Positions 1-11,560 of a DNA stretch of 64,000 nucleotides are shown here, piece after piece (position 1 is the first letter of the stretch; each line of letters begins with the position of its first letter). The DNA is taken from positions 59,122,668-59,186,667 of the forward strand of contig NC_080080.1 of assembly GCF_949987535.1 (NCBI RefSeq), read 5' to 3'. The notes beneath the pieces were generated by a model. The model saw nothing but the letters and a program-made list of their open reading frames with translations, made no database searches and was not told where the DNA came from. Source of the DNA: Balaenoptera acutorostrata. Lineage: Eukaryota; Chordata; Mammalia; Artiodactyla; Balaenopteridae. The translations under genes were made by a program, and so were the position numbers.

Positions 1-1079
1 GTTTCTCTTACTTGAGCAAATTCTGCTGCTTTATCATTTTCTTTTCTTACTATTTTGCATCTGCTCTCTGGAATATAATTTTTCCTTAACAGAATTCATT
101 CTGTTTATAGTCTGTGTAGATAAAGATAATTAATATAAATATGCCTTATGAAAACCACTAAGGTGGGAGACCTGGGAGTAGAATATAAAGAGTGAAAAGA
201 GAGGTGGAACTAAGACTCTGAGATTGGAAAACAGTAGTCATCAAGATAGAAATGAAATTTTTCCACCAATTTTTAATGTACCCATTTTTTTTAGATTTTA
301 ATATTTCTGATACCAGGATGCATCTTATAGTTGATGCAATTTAATTGGCAATTTAAAAATTCTTAATAGTACATAAATTATGGTGACTCATAATCAATGG
401 CATCTTAGATAAGATGAATTACAGTGATTAAGAAGTTTGTGATGTTTAAGAATGAGTCAGACCGTAGATATGAGTAAGGAAAGAGTCTACTCTAGCTCTA
501 AGGGAGCAGTTACAAGAATGGGTTGCCTCTTTCCTGAGAGCTCTGGATACCTAAAGGTCTTCTTGATAACTGGGCTCACCCAGTTAGGAGACAGGAGCTC
601 CTTCTACCTGAATCTGAATAGGACCTGACAAACTCAACTGAATACACATGTTCTCAGATCAGTGATATGTGAGTAGATACTTAACAGCCAGCTCTCCAAT
701 AAATAAAAGGCCTTGATTTGCCGATTTCTGTGGTATGAAATAGTTCCACCACCGCCAATGTTAAGTTACCTGTGTGATGTCATTGAATGTGGAGTTGGAA
801 ATATGAGTGCACAGTCAGCTTTCACAAGTTGGTGCAGTCTGGCTCCAGCACACCTACTGCAGGTAGTCAGAAGCTAAACAGTGTCTCAGCAAGGTGAGTG
901 ATGTAAACCAGTGATACCTGGAAGAGAAAATGGGTTCTGTGCTATGTGGCATGAGAGGTAATGGCTAGGTCTTGACTTGCCCTGGTATATTAAATAACAT
1001 ACAAACTTAGTCAAAAATAGTAAAACCTAAAGAAATTTCTAAGTAAGACGTGTCCATCTAGATTTTAATACCGTAATCT
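1..1079. other. AT-rich unannotated DNA
   Basis: No gene, RNA or recognisable young repeat is visible. Open frames are short and lack conserved-looking composition. Old, unrecognisable repeat remnants are possible. Confidence 0.6.
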
Positions 1080-1186
1080 ATATCTATTGTGTAATGGGGT
1101 ATTGAAGGGATTAAATTAGATAATGTATGTAAAGATTTAGAACAGTGATTGGTATATAGTAAACAGATGCTACTATTATTCTTCTT
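1080..1186 (+). repeat. MIR SINE fragment (3' half)
   Basis: The block reads like the second half of a MIR: a 'gtaatggggtattgaaggga' stretch, then 'ttagaacagtgattggtat' matching the usual 'cttagaacagtgcctggcac' MIR 3' motif. The tRNA-derived head is not recognisable. MIRs are ancient tRNA-derived SINEs fixed throughout mammals. Confidence 0.55.
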
Positions 1187-2427
1187 TAAATCCTGATGAT
1201 TTAGGGTTTTTGTGACCTAATGATGACATCCCTCAAGAATTTCTATTGAGGGTTTATGTACCAGGCAAGTTGTGAAGATATGTGGTCCTAAAATTATCCA
1301 TCAAGAGAGGCAACCTAAACTCTTTCATACTGTCAGCAGGAGCTGTAGCAGGTCATTTTTCATTAATAGAAAATATATCAGTAATTTGAAAATGAAGTAC
1401 TGCTTTGTTTTATGTAAAGAAATCCTTTCCTCTCTTCCCTACAATTGATAAGCTTTACATCATGCTGCCATGGGTGCCTCCCAGTTGCAGTGGCCATCCT
1501 TATTCTTACAAGCTGACCTAACATGCAGCCAGAACATCAGGTATTAGCTTTATAAAGAGATGTATTTTACATATAACTCTGCTGAATTATGGATATTTCA
1601 CCTGCTCAGTCAAATTTATTATAAATCGCAAATGCCAGTGATATACATGTTTCTTTATATTTGTGGATGGAATTTTGTTTGTGATATTTCTTTCACGGAT
1701 ATTTATTTCTTTGTGGATATTGTTTTATCTAAACGTTCTTCCCCCATTTTATGTTATATTCTTGAGCATAAAATTTCAGAATGCTTTAGGTGTCTAGAAT
1801 TTCTGATTTGATTCTTATGCCTTATTAACTAGATCACAGAATTTTAAATATCAGTATTTTTGACTAGATATTTCTCTAATCAGTTCTATAATATGATTTG
1901 AATTTATTTTATGTGTAGTATAGCTCTAAATGGTTAAATACTGGAATCTGTTGCAACATTAATTAATTTTAATTAATTTAATTAAATTTCAGTTTAATGA
2001 ATTGAAAAATTAAATTAACTGTTCATTGAAAACTATGCACGTACCACATAAGCACACATCCTATTAACAGAAATTACTATATGGTTGAAACCCCTATCTC
2101 CACATGTACTCTCCTCCCAGTGAAGCAGTCTATTTAACAGAAGTGTTTGTGGGGGGAGAGCAGTGGCTCATAATAATTTTGCAAATAAATTCTCTAGTAT
2201 AGGGGGCAGTCACTGTATTGAAGTCTTTTCTTTTTTTCCTTAGGAGAATTAAATGCCTATATCTCTTTGTTCTCTAGTTATCTGCCATAGTTACCTTCAC
2301 TGCTTCCATCTACCTGCCCAGTATCCAATCACTCTCACCAGGAATTCCCACTTAAACTCACAAAATCAATATATTCATGATTGAGGATCATGAAAAGGGA
2401 GGAGCCATACTGGCGCAGGAATTGATT
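1187..2427. other. AT-rich unannotated DNA
   Basis: No gene seen. A run at about 1959-2010 is almost pure A/T, made of overlapping TTAATT and TTTAAT words. An 83-codon frame at 1560-1811 is rich in Phe, Tyr and Ile, as expected from AT-rich DNA, and has no motif. I treat it as chance. Confidence 0.6.
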
Positions 2428-2725
2428 TGTTCGTTCGTTCGTTCATTCATTCATTCTTTCATTTATTCAACAAACGCTTACTGGACCTCTTCAATTTGGC
2501 AGGCACTGTTGTACGGGCTGGTAAAGAAGACAGACTAGCTCTCTGCTCTCATAAAGTTGGGAGAACTTAGTCTATTGGGGGAATGAGGAACAGATAGTAA
2601 ACTAGTGCACAAATCAATTTTAGAAATTGATAATTAAATGAGTAAGAAGGGGTAATATGGTGACAGGATGCCTGGCGAGTAGAAGATAACAGTAGTCAGA
2701 GAAGGCCTTTGACCTCTACTTCTAT
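2428..2725 (-). repeat. LINE-2 3' end, antisense, with TTCA/TTCG simple repeat
   Basis: A 'ttcgttcgttcattcattc' tract is followed by 'caacaaacgcttactgga' and 'ggcaggcactgttgtacggg'. This is the reverse complement of the LINE-2 3' terminus, which ends in a (TGAA)n-like tail. It continues with the 'ctctctgctctcataaagtt' block and an 'agagaaggcctttgacctc' block that match antisense LINE-2 3' UTR. The element is old and 5'-truncated. Confidence 0.65.
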
Positions 2726-4214
2726 TGCTAAAAGTCTAAAATGCCACCAGATTGCTTCTTTTTAAAAAAGGTGATAAACAACTGGTAAGAATCCTAAATT
2801 GTTTTGGTTAACTGAATATTCTAATTAGCTAAGTTACAGCCTTTTAATAAGTTCTGTAACTTTTTTGTTTTAATATTTTTGATTATTGTTTAAAAGAACC
2901 AAGTTTTCAGTCTTTGACCCAAGAAACTATAGAGTTATGCAGAAGGACTTCAGAGATTGCCCTGGGAGTAGAGAGGGGAGTTAGGCCCTATTTCAGAGCA
3001 GCTCTGCATTCATTGTTTTATATATTACAGTTCTGGGAGTGTTTTGTTTAAGGTGTCGGGGGGGAGTGGTGGTGAGTATTTGTATCACAAAAAAAAAAGT
3101 TTGAAAAACACTTTTAAAAGAAAAATTAAGTCTAGAAAGATGTTATATTAATAGTAACAGAATATAAACTATAGTATTTAAGCATGAAAGGTAGTATTGT
3201 GATCTACTTTGAGTGAGTTGCAAAATAGAAATATTATAATTACATTCAGAAATTTTGGAGGTGTGGATGGGACCTAACTCTTACAGTACCAACCTCAAAA
3301 GTTTTAACCATTATATGTTTTTAAATATCAGTTTATGACTTGGAATCAGAAGTCAAATTATGACAAACCATAGTGACGCTGGTATTAATTTCTTTGGCAG
3401 TTGTCATTGAATTAACTGACTTGCTAAGTTAATCAAGATTCTCTTCTATAAAACCCACTGACTCATACCAGCACTTAGACAGTTAGGAATTAGTAGTCCT
3501 CTACTATAACTGGGAACTTTTGCTTCTTTCATTTGAGGTATGTGTTTAGCAAAAGCTAGTTGTGTTTATTCCAAAACCCATTTGTATTATTGCTAGGTAA
3601 TTTATTTGATTATTGCATAAATTAATAAAATATGAGCACAGAAAGGGTTTTTGTTCTTATGCAAGCTAATTTTAATGTTTTAGAAAGGCTCCATAAAGGA
3701 TAGTTTTTTTTTTAATGAAATTGCTATTGAATTAGTTTGAGCAAGTAAACCATAAAGATGCGGGGTGGGGGGCGGGAATCATAAAAATCTGGAAGGAATT
3801 GCTTTCCAAATGTCTTTTCTGTCCCTGCATTACTTTAAAGTGACTGACTCTGGCAATTGCAGACATTGCAGTCTAGGTATTGTTTATTTAAGGAGATCAG
3901 TGCAGAGCTCCAGTGAGTGAGCCTCTACTTAGCAAGAAAACCTGGCTCTGTGTCAGAATATTTGCATTAATTGCTAAGTTAATATCTTTAGAGTATATGT
4001 GTATACTTTTTTAATGAGTCCTCACTTTGACCTACTTTTCCATGAACCAACCTATGAGTCAGAGGGCTTCTACTGTGACTTAAATATATAAAGCACTTTT
4101 CCCTTTAGACATTTTTGTGTGTGTGTTATTAATACAACACACAATTTCACAAAATTTGTCCTAGAGTGGATTAAGATCATTTCCTTTCTATATCTGATAA
4201 TCCCAATAGCCAAT
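2726..4214. other. Unannotated DNA
   Basis: No gene or clear repeat is recognised. There are short homopolymer runs (A at about 3090, T at about 3704) and a G-rich patch near 3056-3075. Nothing here is coding-like. Confidence 0.55.
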
Positions 4215-4445
4215 TTTTTAAAAACTTATGTTGGCACTTTATGTACATTGTCTGATTTATTCTGCACAAGAAGCATAGAAAGTAGAAGATATTTTCCCCA
4301 TTTTCCAAATGAAGAAAATGAGTCTCTGAGCATAAATAAGGTGGTGCAGCCATACAATTGTAGTTCACAAGGCAGGGATTCAATCCTAGGGCTGTGTGTA
4401 TCCATCACCCAGGAATGTTCTTTCACTGTACTGTGCTACTCTCTA
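4215..4445 (-). repeat. MIR SINE, antisense
   Basis: The order 'ggcactttatgtacattgtc', 'ttttccccattttccaaatg', 'aagaaaatgagtctctgag', 'ggcagggattcaatcctagg' follows an antisense MIR from its 3' end towards its tRNA head. Two antisense and one sense open frames of 66-116 codons overlap it. They are by-products of the repeat, not genes. Confidence 0.7.
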
Positions 4446-5784
4446 AATCCTACAACATATAGCTACTGAAGTGTCATAAAAATGTCCTAAAATAGCCTCA
4501 CATATGAACCAGGTTTATACCAGGAACCCTGAAAACAGTATGGTGGTGAAGCTCTAGAGGGGTCTGTTAAAGACTGGTAGGTAGCCTGATCTAATATCCT
4601 GGGTTATGGTGTCCATGGTATAGTATATTTGAATAGTATTACCACCAATAAGCTAATGACCAGAGGGCCCAGGCTTTGTTTCATAATGGATGTGAATCAT
4701 AGTTGTAGTGAGACCTGTAGTCACAGGAACTGGTTAATGTCTGACGATGATTAGTAGCTTAGAGTCAGGATGCCTCTTGTTATTTGGGAATAATATATTT
4801 CAAAAAAGTTTATTTTACAAATAGTAGAAAGTTGACTCTATGCATGTAACACTTAATTTTTAATTGATTCATTTTGTAAAATATGTCATTTATTTTCTTG
4901 AACCTTGTTAGACCTAAAGTTGTTTAACCTGTTTTTTGTCTTTGTTTTGATGACCCAAGGTCATAATTATAAACATTAATTCCTGTATTGTATCTCAACT
5001 CAAATATATAGAATTATTGTTTCTCAGCTACATAACCCGCCAGTTCTGTAGTTTTTGTGTTTCACCTTTGGGTGTCATCTTTCTTATTCTACTGTTGTAT
5101 CTGTGTCTGCATTTTTAGCTTTCTTAGACTTCCTAATTTTCCTCTCATATCTGATGCCTGAGAAATTGGTCACCAAAATTGTGCTTAAAATAAGAACAAC
5201 TAGAGTTTGAGTAAGGACCTCACGGCCTCTTATGTAAGTAAAGTGTATGTACTCTAGTACATGAACTTCAACATATATTTTGACCGCTCCTAAACTCCCC
5301 TGCTTAATTCTCATTGGGTTCTGTGGAGACTTGGTGTCACCAGCTAACTGACTTCCTGATAAGTGAAGTGTAACCACGTCAGGGTCTTGCCTGTGTTGAC
5401 TGCCTGTTCACTGATGCCCTTGATAGGGGTTGTCACGTATCAGAAAAGTGTTTGCTGAACCAATCAAGGTGCTGAGTGTCTTGGACAAGAACAGTTGTCG
5501 TGGTTGAGACTTTAACACCTCCAGTGGGAACGGTAGCGAAAATAAGATAGTATTATTGGATCTCAAATACTACTTGAAATGGTGCCAATTCTTACAGTGA
5601 ATTTGTAAGTAAATGAGTAAATCTCTTAAGAATATTGTTAAGTGCAAAGTATTGCTTTACGGCATTGATTAGTTTGGTTGGCTTGGAATGTACCTGTCGT
5701 GCATTTTACCAGTCTCAAGAACTAAGCCGCTGATTTTATTAATCTTATTTTTAAGTAAACTGCGCCATGGTACAATTTTTCACT
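4446..5784. other. Unannotated DNA
   Basis: No gene is supported. A 97-codon minus-strand frame at 5084-5377 has no recognisable domain, no neighbouring exon-like features and no similarity I can recall. I treat it as chance. Confidence 0.5.
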
Positions 5785-6420
5785 GAGTCAGCAAACACTT
5801 AATGAGCAGCTCTTGTGTGCCACCTCTGCGTTTTATGCTAGAGATGTACAGATGAAAGACAATCCCTGCTTTCAGGGAGTTAGTGATTCAGTCAGGGGAT
5901 AGAGAAGTAAACCGATATACATAGTACCGTATGAGTTCTATTTCCTGTGTCCTACAGGAACAGAGAAGAGGGCATCGATGATGGAGTCAGCTTGTGTCAG
6001 AGATGGTTTCCCAAAGGAGCTAACAGTTGAACTGAGTTGTAAAGGATGGGTAGGAGATACAAAGTGCAGAAAATGGGAGGGAGCTGTACTTGACAGAGTT
6101 TTCAGTGAGAGAGAGCCCGGCTCTTCTGGGAACTCAAGTGGCTTAGTTGGCTTAAGTTTAGGAGGAGTGAGGGGGGAGAGTAGGGAGATGGGCAGGAGCC
6201 AGATCTTCAAGGGGTTTATATACCATTCTAGAACATTGGGTCTTTATTCTGAAAGTGGTAAAGACACATTAAAGTATTCTAACAGGTAACATGGACCACA
6301 CTTGTGTTTCAGTGAGATCATTCTGGCTGTGGTATGGTGTGGAGTATGTATTAGAAGAATGAAACCGGAGTTAGGGAGGCCAGTAAGGAAGCTTCTGGAA
6401 AGAAATGATGAGAATGTGAA
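5785..6420 (-). repeat. LINE-2 3' region, antisense
   Basis: The copy begins with 'cagcaaacacttaatgagca' and 'atgctagagatgtacagatg'. It continues through the 'ctgctttcagggagttagtg' block, an 'aggagctaacagttgaactg' block and 'gtgagatcattctggctgtg', in the order expected for the antisense LINE-2 3' UTR. Two overlapping open frames (5938-6210 minus and 5978-6289 plus) sit wholly inside it and are not genes. Confidence 0.65.
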
Positions 6421-7515
6421 TTAAGTCTAGGGGCCAGGAAAGGAGACTTTTATTAATAATTTAGGAGATAGAAGAAACAGGTCTTGGTAACTGAGTAATG
6501 GTGGCTTGTGAATCAGAGGGAAAAGTTTCTGATGGTGTTTGATTTCAGACATGAATGACTAGTAGGTAGTAAATTGAGTTGTATTGGGGAGGTGGAGAAG
6601 GGAAATGTATTATATTGATACTTTTGCCTGCTTCAAAAATAAAAATTAAAATGTCCAGATTTAGATTAGTTTGATTCTCCTTTTCCCACTCCTGGTTATA
6701 ATACTTCTGATTAGCATCAGTTAAGGAACATTCCTCTTTTTCACTGAAATATAAAATCCCTGTGGTTAAACCATGCATATCTTTTTGGTTAAAGAGTCTT
6801 ATTCTCTAAATCTTTTTATTTCATTATGTTATATTTAATTTTGATTTTTTTTAAGAATTGTATACCTTTCTATAAAATCCTAAAGTTCAGTTTTACAAAG
6901 TCCATTGATTTCTTAATGTTTCATGAAGATTGCCTCTCTTAAAGCATTATTTCTACACTCAACATCTCTCTCAACACACATGATTGACAGCTCTGAAAAT
7001 CGAAGGGTTTCAAAACAAGCATGATTGGCAGTTCTAAGGTAACTAGCACATGCACTGAATATTATTTGTACTTTTGTTTGACACTAAGGTGGAATAAACA
7101 AGCTAATTTCCCAGTCTTTGTTTCTATTTCAGGTTGTGTGATGTATAGGGTCACATAAAGAGTGGGATGGATACTAAATGTTTCAAAAACTAAAGTTTTC
7201 AAGGTGTATTGGTGGGGGAAAAAGAAAATAAGAATTTGAATTAAGTAGTTCTTTTTATTCCAGAGGACATGATTAAAAAGTATGCATGTTTTTAAGTAGA
7301 TTGGTGATTGAAAATCATTTTATTAGGTTTTCCTTAACAGATCTCTGATTATTTTTTTAGGATAAAGGAGCATCTGCTGTATTTAACTTTTTAATAAGAA
7401 ATCTTAAGAATATTATAAATATTCTTATAAATACTATAAATCTTAAGAAAATTATAAAATATCTCAGGAATGATATGAGTTCATGAAACACATGTAATTC
7501 AGACTGAATAACATT
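6421..7515. other. Unannotated AT-rich DNA with a small inverted repeat
   Basis: No gene seen. At 7406-7426 a 9-base arm 'aagaatatt' is followed after three bases by its exact reverse complement 'aatattctt', which could form a weak AT-only hairpin. Its AT-rich setting makes chance likely. Confidence 0.5.
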
Positions 7516-7903
7516 AGACAAAAAAAGGGGGTGATCATAGATACAGAGAGCAGATTGGTAGTTGTCAGAGGTGAGGTTGTGGGGTGGGTGGAATGGTGAA
7601 GGGGGTCAAAAAGTACAAATTTCCAGTTATAAAATAAATAAGTCCTGGAGATAAAATGTACAGCATGGTTACTACAGTAATAATACTGTGTTGCATATTT
7701 GAAAGTTGCTAAGAGAGTAGATCTTAAAAAGTTCTCATCACAAGAAAAAAATTTCTTTTGTAGCTATTTATGGTGATGGATGTTAATTAAACTTATGGTG
7801 ATTATTTCATAATATACACAAATATTGAATCATTATGTTGTACCCTTGAAACTAATATAATGTCAAATGTCAATTATACCTCAATAAAAAAAAATTTTTT
7901 TAA
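7516..7903 (+). mobile_element. L1 LINE 3' UTR (5'-truncated insertion)
   Basis: The segment carries an L1 3' UTR: 'ggtagttgtcagaggtgagg', 'gtacagcatggttactacag', 'atggtgatggatgttaatta', 'cattatgttgtacccttgaa' and a terminal 'cctcaataaaaaaaaa'. Imperfect flanking copies of 'gaataacatta' (7505-7515) and 'gaatagcatta' (7904-7914) look like a target-site duplication, which fixes the ends. It is truncated far into the 3' UTR and cannot encode ORF1 or ORF2. Confidence 0.8.
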
Positions 7904-7916
7904 TGAATAGCATTAA

Positions 7917-8439
7917 AGTTTCCCACCCACCCTCCCCACTGGGATATATGGCATAGCAGTGCTCTTTTGGATTGATTTTTTTCTATTAGATTCTACTTTG
8001 ATTGATGTACAAAATTGATTTACTTTATGTGGCATATTCACATACATATAGCTATATTAACCCAGAGATTGTGTAAATTTACATGTCTAGTAAGTTTGCC
8101 GTATATGCCTTCCCAGGACTGTAAAGGTTAAAAGTGAATCTGGAAACTACTATGGTGGCTGCTTGTTAAGGAATGCAAGCAATTAAGTGTTCCCACAAAA
8201 GCTTTGAAGTTAATATCTTAATAGGACAATGAGGAGAAAAAGTCAAGGCTGCACTCCTACAATTGATTCAGGCTGTAGTTCTATTGACTTAAAAGTAGAT
8301 TTTAGAAAAATTAAAAGTTATCTTAATAGAAATTGTGAGTTCTATTTTAGTTTGCAGAATTTCGTATTAATTTAGATTGCCACTTGATAACATCTAGAGA
8401 CTTTCAGGGACCCAGAATTTCAACATGTACTTTGTGATT
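7917..8439. other. Unannotated DNA
   Basis: No gene and no repeat that I recognise. Confidence 0.5.
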
Positions 8440-8690
8440 AGTAATAAGAACAATAATAGCTAACATTTGTTGAACACTCTGTGCTAGGCACTTTGCTAAG
8501 AGATTTGCCTCTGTTTTTTAAAAATCTTTCTATTAATCTAAGGTAGATACTGTTAGAATCCTCATTAAAAAGCACTGAAGAAACGAAGGCTTGTAGAGAT
8601 TTTAAGTAAATTACCCAAGGTCAGCAGCTAGTAAATAAGCAGACTAGTGAGAATGTTAGCTCTAAGTCCATATTGTCAACCTCTACTTTA
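8440..8690 (-). repeat. MIR SINE, antisense
   Basis: 'caataatagctaacatttgt', 'ctgtgctaggcactttgcta', 'aaattacccaaggtcagca' and 'cagctagtaaataagcagac' follow the antisense MIR consensus in order. The region between the tail and the core is diverged. Confidence 0.75.
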
Positions 8691-8739
8691 TATATACTCA
8701 TCAAACACACTTCCAGAGTGAGTGTGTATGGGTGACTTG

Positions 8740-10066
8740 CTAATTTTCTCAGCAAATATTTATTGAGTATCTTAATTACAGTGTGCTGAATGCAGTTTAG
8801 AAGAACTGTATGGCATCTTTAGGAGGAAAGATGCATAGAGCCCAGTAACACAGAGGAATATATGAGTAAATGCCTAAATGAATGGTGTGGTTAAGCACAG
8901 AAGTGTTCAAAGGAGAACTGGAGAAGTGAGAGTTGAAATGGTTTCATGAACAAAAAAAGAGGGCTTCTCAAGGAGATGGAACTTTGGCTAGATTCTGAAG
9001 GGGAGGGGGAGGGGCACTGGGAGATGGATAATGAGAGAACAGTGGTGGGGGAGATGGCATGAGCAATGGCACAGAATTGAGAATGAGCTTGGGGGGATTG
9101 TATTACAATCTACATCTGTGTAACATATTACTCCAAAATTTAGTGGATTAAAACAATAAACATGTATTATCTCACACAATTTCTGTGGGTCAGGAATCCA
9201 TGGGTGTCTTCACTGGACAGTCCTGGCTCACGGTTTCTTATGAGCTTCAGTTAAGATATTGGCCAGGCTGCAGTCATCTGAAGGCTTGACTGGGGCTGCA
9301 GAATTTGCTTCCAAGGTGGCTCCTCACTTGCCTGGCAAGTTAGTGCTGGCTGTGGACAGGAGGCCTCAGGCCTCATCACATGACCTCTCCATGGGCTGCT
9401 TGAGTGTCCTCATGACATAGCAGTTCGCTTTCCCCTGAGTGAATAATCTAAGAGAGAGCTTGAGGTCGTTGTGATGTCTTTTATGACCTAGTCACACATT
9501 GTCACTTCTGCCATATTCTGTTTTTTAGAAACAAGTCGCTAAGCCTAGCCCATACTCAATGGGAGAGGAGTTAGTCCCCACCTTTTAGAGGGAGGTATAT
9601 ACATAATATGTGTACATATTTTAAAACCACCATGGGTCAGGAGCCCATGGCTTCGATGAAGTTTTAAGGAGTAATGAAATATTTGCTTTGCTAGACAGAC
9701 AAGGATCCTTATAGAAAATTCTGAATTCAAGCTGAAAAATTGTGATGGTGGAGATGCAAAGGAGTTGTATTTGGGGATTGGTGTTTTTGAACAATGACAC
9801 TGGTAGTGATGTGTGAGATGGAATGGATGGGCAAGGCCAGTTCTGAGACTATCATAGTAATCCAGACAGTGGCTTACTAGGGGCTGGCCTAGAATGAGAA
9901 GAGATGGGAAAGGAAAGCTTGGAGAGACTGTTTAAAGAAATGACTGATAGGCTTTGGTGACTGGGGCTTGAGGTTTCCAGCCCAGTGAGTAGAAAAATGG
10001 AGGTCACAGCAAAAGGGAAGTTGGGTGGAGTTGCTGTTCATAGGGCAGGACATGGAGCTCAGGTTT
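8740..10066 (-). repeat. LINE-2 3' region, antisense, interrupted by an MLT1-type LTR
   Basis: The left part starts 'cagcaaatatttattgagta' and runs through 'gagggcttctcaaggagatg'. The right part, after the LTR, resumes at about 9680 with LINE-2-like text such as 'agtaatccagacagtggctt' and 'ggtgactggggcttgaggtt'. The two halves read as one antisense LINE-2 copy split by the LTR, which implies that the LTR inserted later. Confidence 0.55.
9085..9540 (-). repeat. MLT1-type (ERVL-MaLR) solo LTR, antisense
   Basis: 'aaatttagtggattaaaaca', 'attatctcacacaatttctg', 'tgggtcaggaatccatgggt' and 'ctgaaggcttgactggggct' match the antisense MLT1 LTR in order. No internal MaLR sequence lies on either side, so it reads as a solo LTR. 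It is old and diverged, and the exact termini are not clear. Confidence 0.7.
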
Positions 10067-10411
10067 TTAAATTAATTTATTATTATTTTTTTAAATTAAT
10101 TAATTTATTTTTGGCTGCATTGGGTCTTTGTTGCTGCAAGTGGGCTTTCTCTAGTTGCAGAGAGCAGGGGCTACTCCTCATTGCGGTGCGCGGGCCTCTC
10201 ATCGCGGTGGCTTCTCTTGTTGCAGAGCACAGGCTCTAGGCGCGTGGGCTTCAGTAGTTGTGGTTCCCGGGCTCTAGAGTGAAGACTTAGTAGTTGTGGC
10301 GCACGGGCTTAGTTGCTCCACAGCATGTGGGATCTCCCCGGACCAGGGCTCGAACCCGTGTCCCCTGCATTGGCAGGCAGATTCTTAACTGCTGTGCCAC
10401 CAGGGAAGCCC
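10067..10411 (-). mobile_element. CHR-type tRNA-derived SINE
   Basis: On the minus strand the element starts with the tRNA-like head 'gggcttccctggtggcacag', has a B box around 'gggttcgagccctgg', a tRNA-unrelated body and an A/T-rich tail. Flanking copies of 'ggagctcag' with following T bases (from 10054 and from 10412) form the target-site duplication. The family is non-autonomous and mobilised by L1 enzymes. The open frame at 9985-10239 runs into this SINE and is not a gene. Confidence 0.93.
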
Positions 10412-10423
10412 GGAGCTCAGTTT

Positions 10424-11129
10424 TAGACATGTGGTTATTCTGTAGGTGTTTGGCCATGTGAAAGTGGATTTATGAGAAATTAGGCTGTAGAATAACAGTA
10501 GACCTGAAATTAGCAACTTCATATTGGGCTCTAAGTTTCTATATCTTCTGATTTTATCAGCAAAACACACGACAAAACAAAAAAGAAAGGCAACAGCATC
10601 AGTGCAGATTTGTGTTTGTGCCACGTTAAGTGAGAGTGATTTTTTTTTTTCCCCAAAAAGAAATCTTGTGGTGTTCAGGTTCAGGCATCCTGTTGGAGCT
10701 GAATAGCTTTGTTCCTAAAAGTGAAATGCAAATGTAGAAATAGCAGATGGGATCCTTTCAGAGAGGTAACATATCTTGCCAGGTGTATTCAATATAGGTT
10801 CATATTATATGACTTCAGAGTTCTGAAAATTCTTTCATTCATTTCTAGTAGATTCTTCATTACTTTACCTTTTTCAATCTCAGGTCTCTTGTTCCTGTCT
10901 TCCACCTCCTTAGCAGATCACCTTATCTTCTTCTTTATTAAGTTCATACATTAGTTTAATCTGTATGAAATTGCTGGTTTTTTAAAGTAAAAAATAGTTG
11001 AATATCTGAAATTTCAAATGCTTCAACCTAATACTCCCTGGCTTTCCTATTCTCTACCTTAAATTTTCTCTGTATCATCTTGTCTAGATTCTATAAAATT
11101 TGAAACATTTTACCCTTCAAGCTATTATT
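10424..11129. other. Unannotated DNA
   Basis: Three short overlapping frames of 60-81 codons occur here. None shows a domain, and they are on both strands. No gene is supported. Confidence 0.5.
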
Positions 11130-11420
11130 CTGTTCCTCCCTGTCCCCCAAATTGCCCTGATTTTCTAAATTTCCATTTCTTCCTCAGTTTAGCCCACCTG
11201 ACTCTGCCCTCACCATTGTACTAATTGAAAGCACCCTCTTAAATTCATCAGTGACCTTCTGGTCCCCTGCCCAGTCGTTTTTGCTCAAGCTCTCTGTAAT
11301 ATTCAGCACTCTTTGTTGGCTGTTCCCTTTTCTGAAATTGTCATATACCTTCTTTTTCTTGGTTCTCCTTCTATTTCCCTGTTGTTTTTCTACACTCCTC
11401 TAAAAGTGCTTTATAAAATT
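11130..11420 (+). repeat. Probable LINE-2/CR1-like ORF-region fragment
   Basis: The C/T-rich text 'ccctcaccattgtactaatt', 'tgaccttctggtcccctgcc' and 'cttggttctccttctatttc' resembles the reverse-transcriptase end of LINE-2 in sense orientation. The match is diverged and short. A 93-codon frame at 11313-11594 overlaps it and is not a gene. Confidence 0.4.
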
Positions 11421-11479
11421 TTTGAGGATGAAATGGTAGGAAGGAGATACATTCTTGGAATGTGCAGGGAAGTTGAGCG

Positions 11480-11560
11480 GGGCAAGTATCAGGAAGAACA
11501 TGGGCCCGGAGGGCAAGAGGCCTTGGTTCTAATCCTACATCAGTCAGTGTGTACAGCGAA
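11480..11560 (+). repeat. MIR-like fragment
   Basis: 'gaggccttggttctaatcct' resembles the B-box-containing head of a MIR. The fragment is short and uncertain. Confidence 0.35.

Noticed and set aside
2428..2465. TTCG/TTCA tract as a separate microsatellite
   Set aside because: It is the natural tail of an antisense LINE-2, so I merged it with that element.
7406..7426. Hairpin as a regulatory or RNA structure
   Set aside because: The arms are nine bases of nearly pure A/T in AT-rich DNA. Such palindromes are expected by chance.
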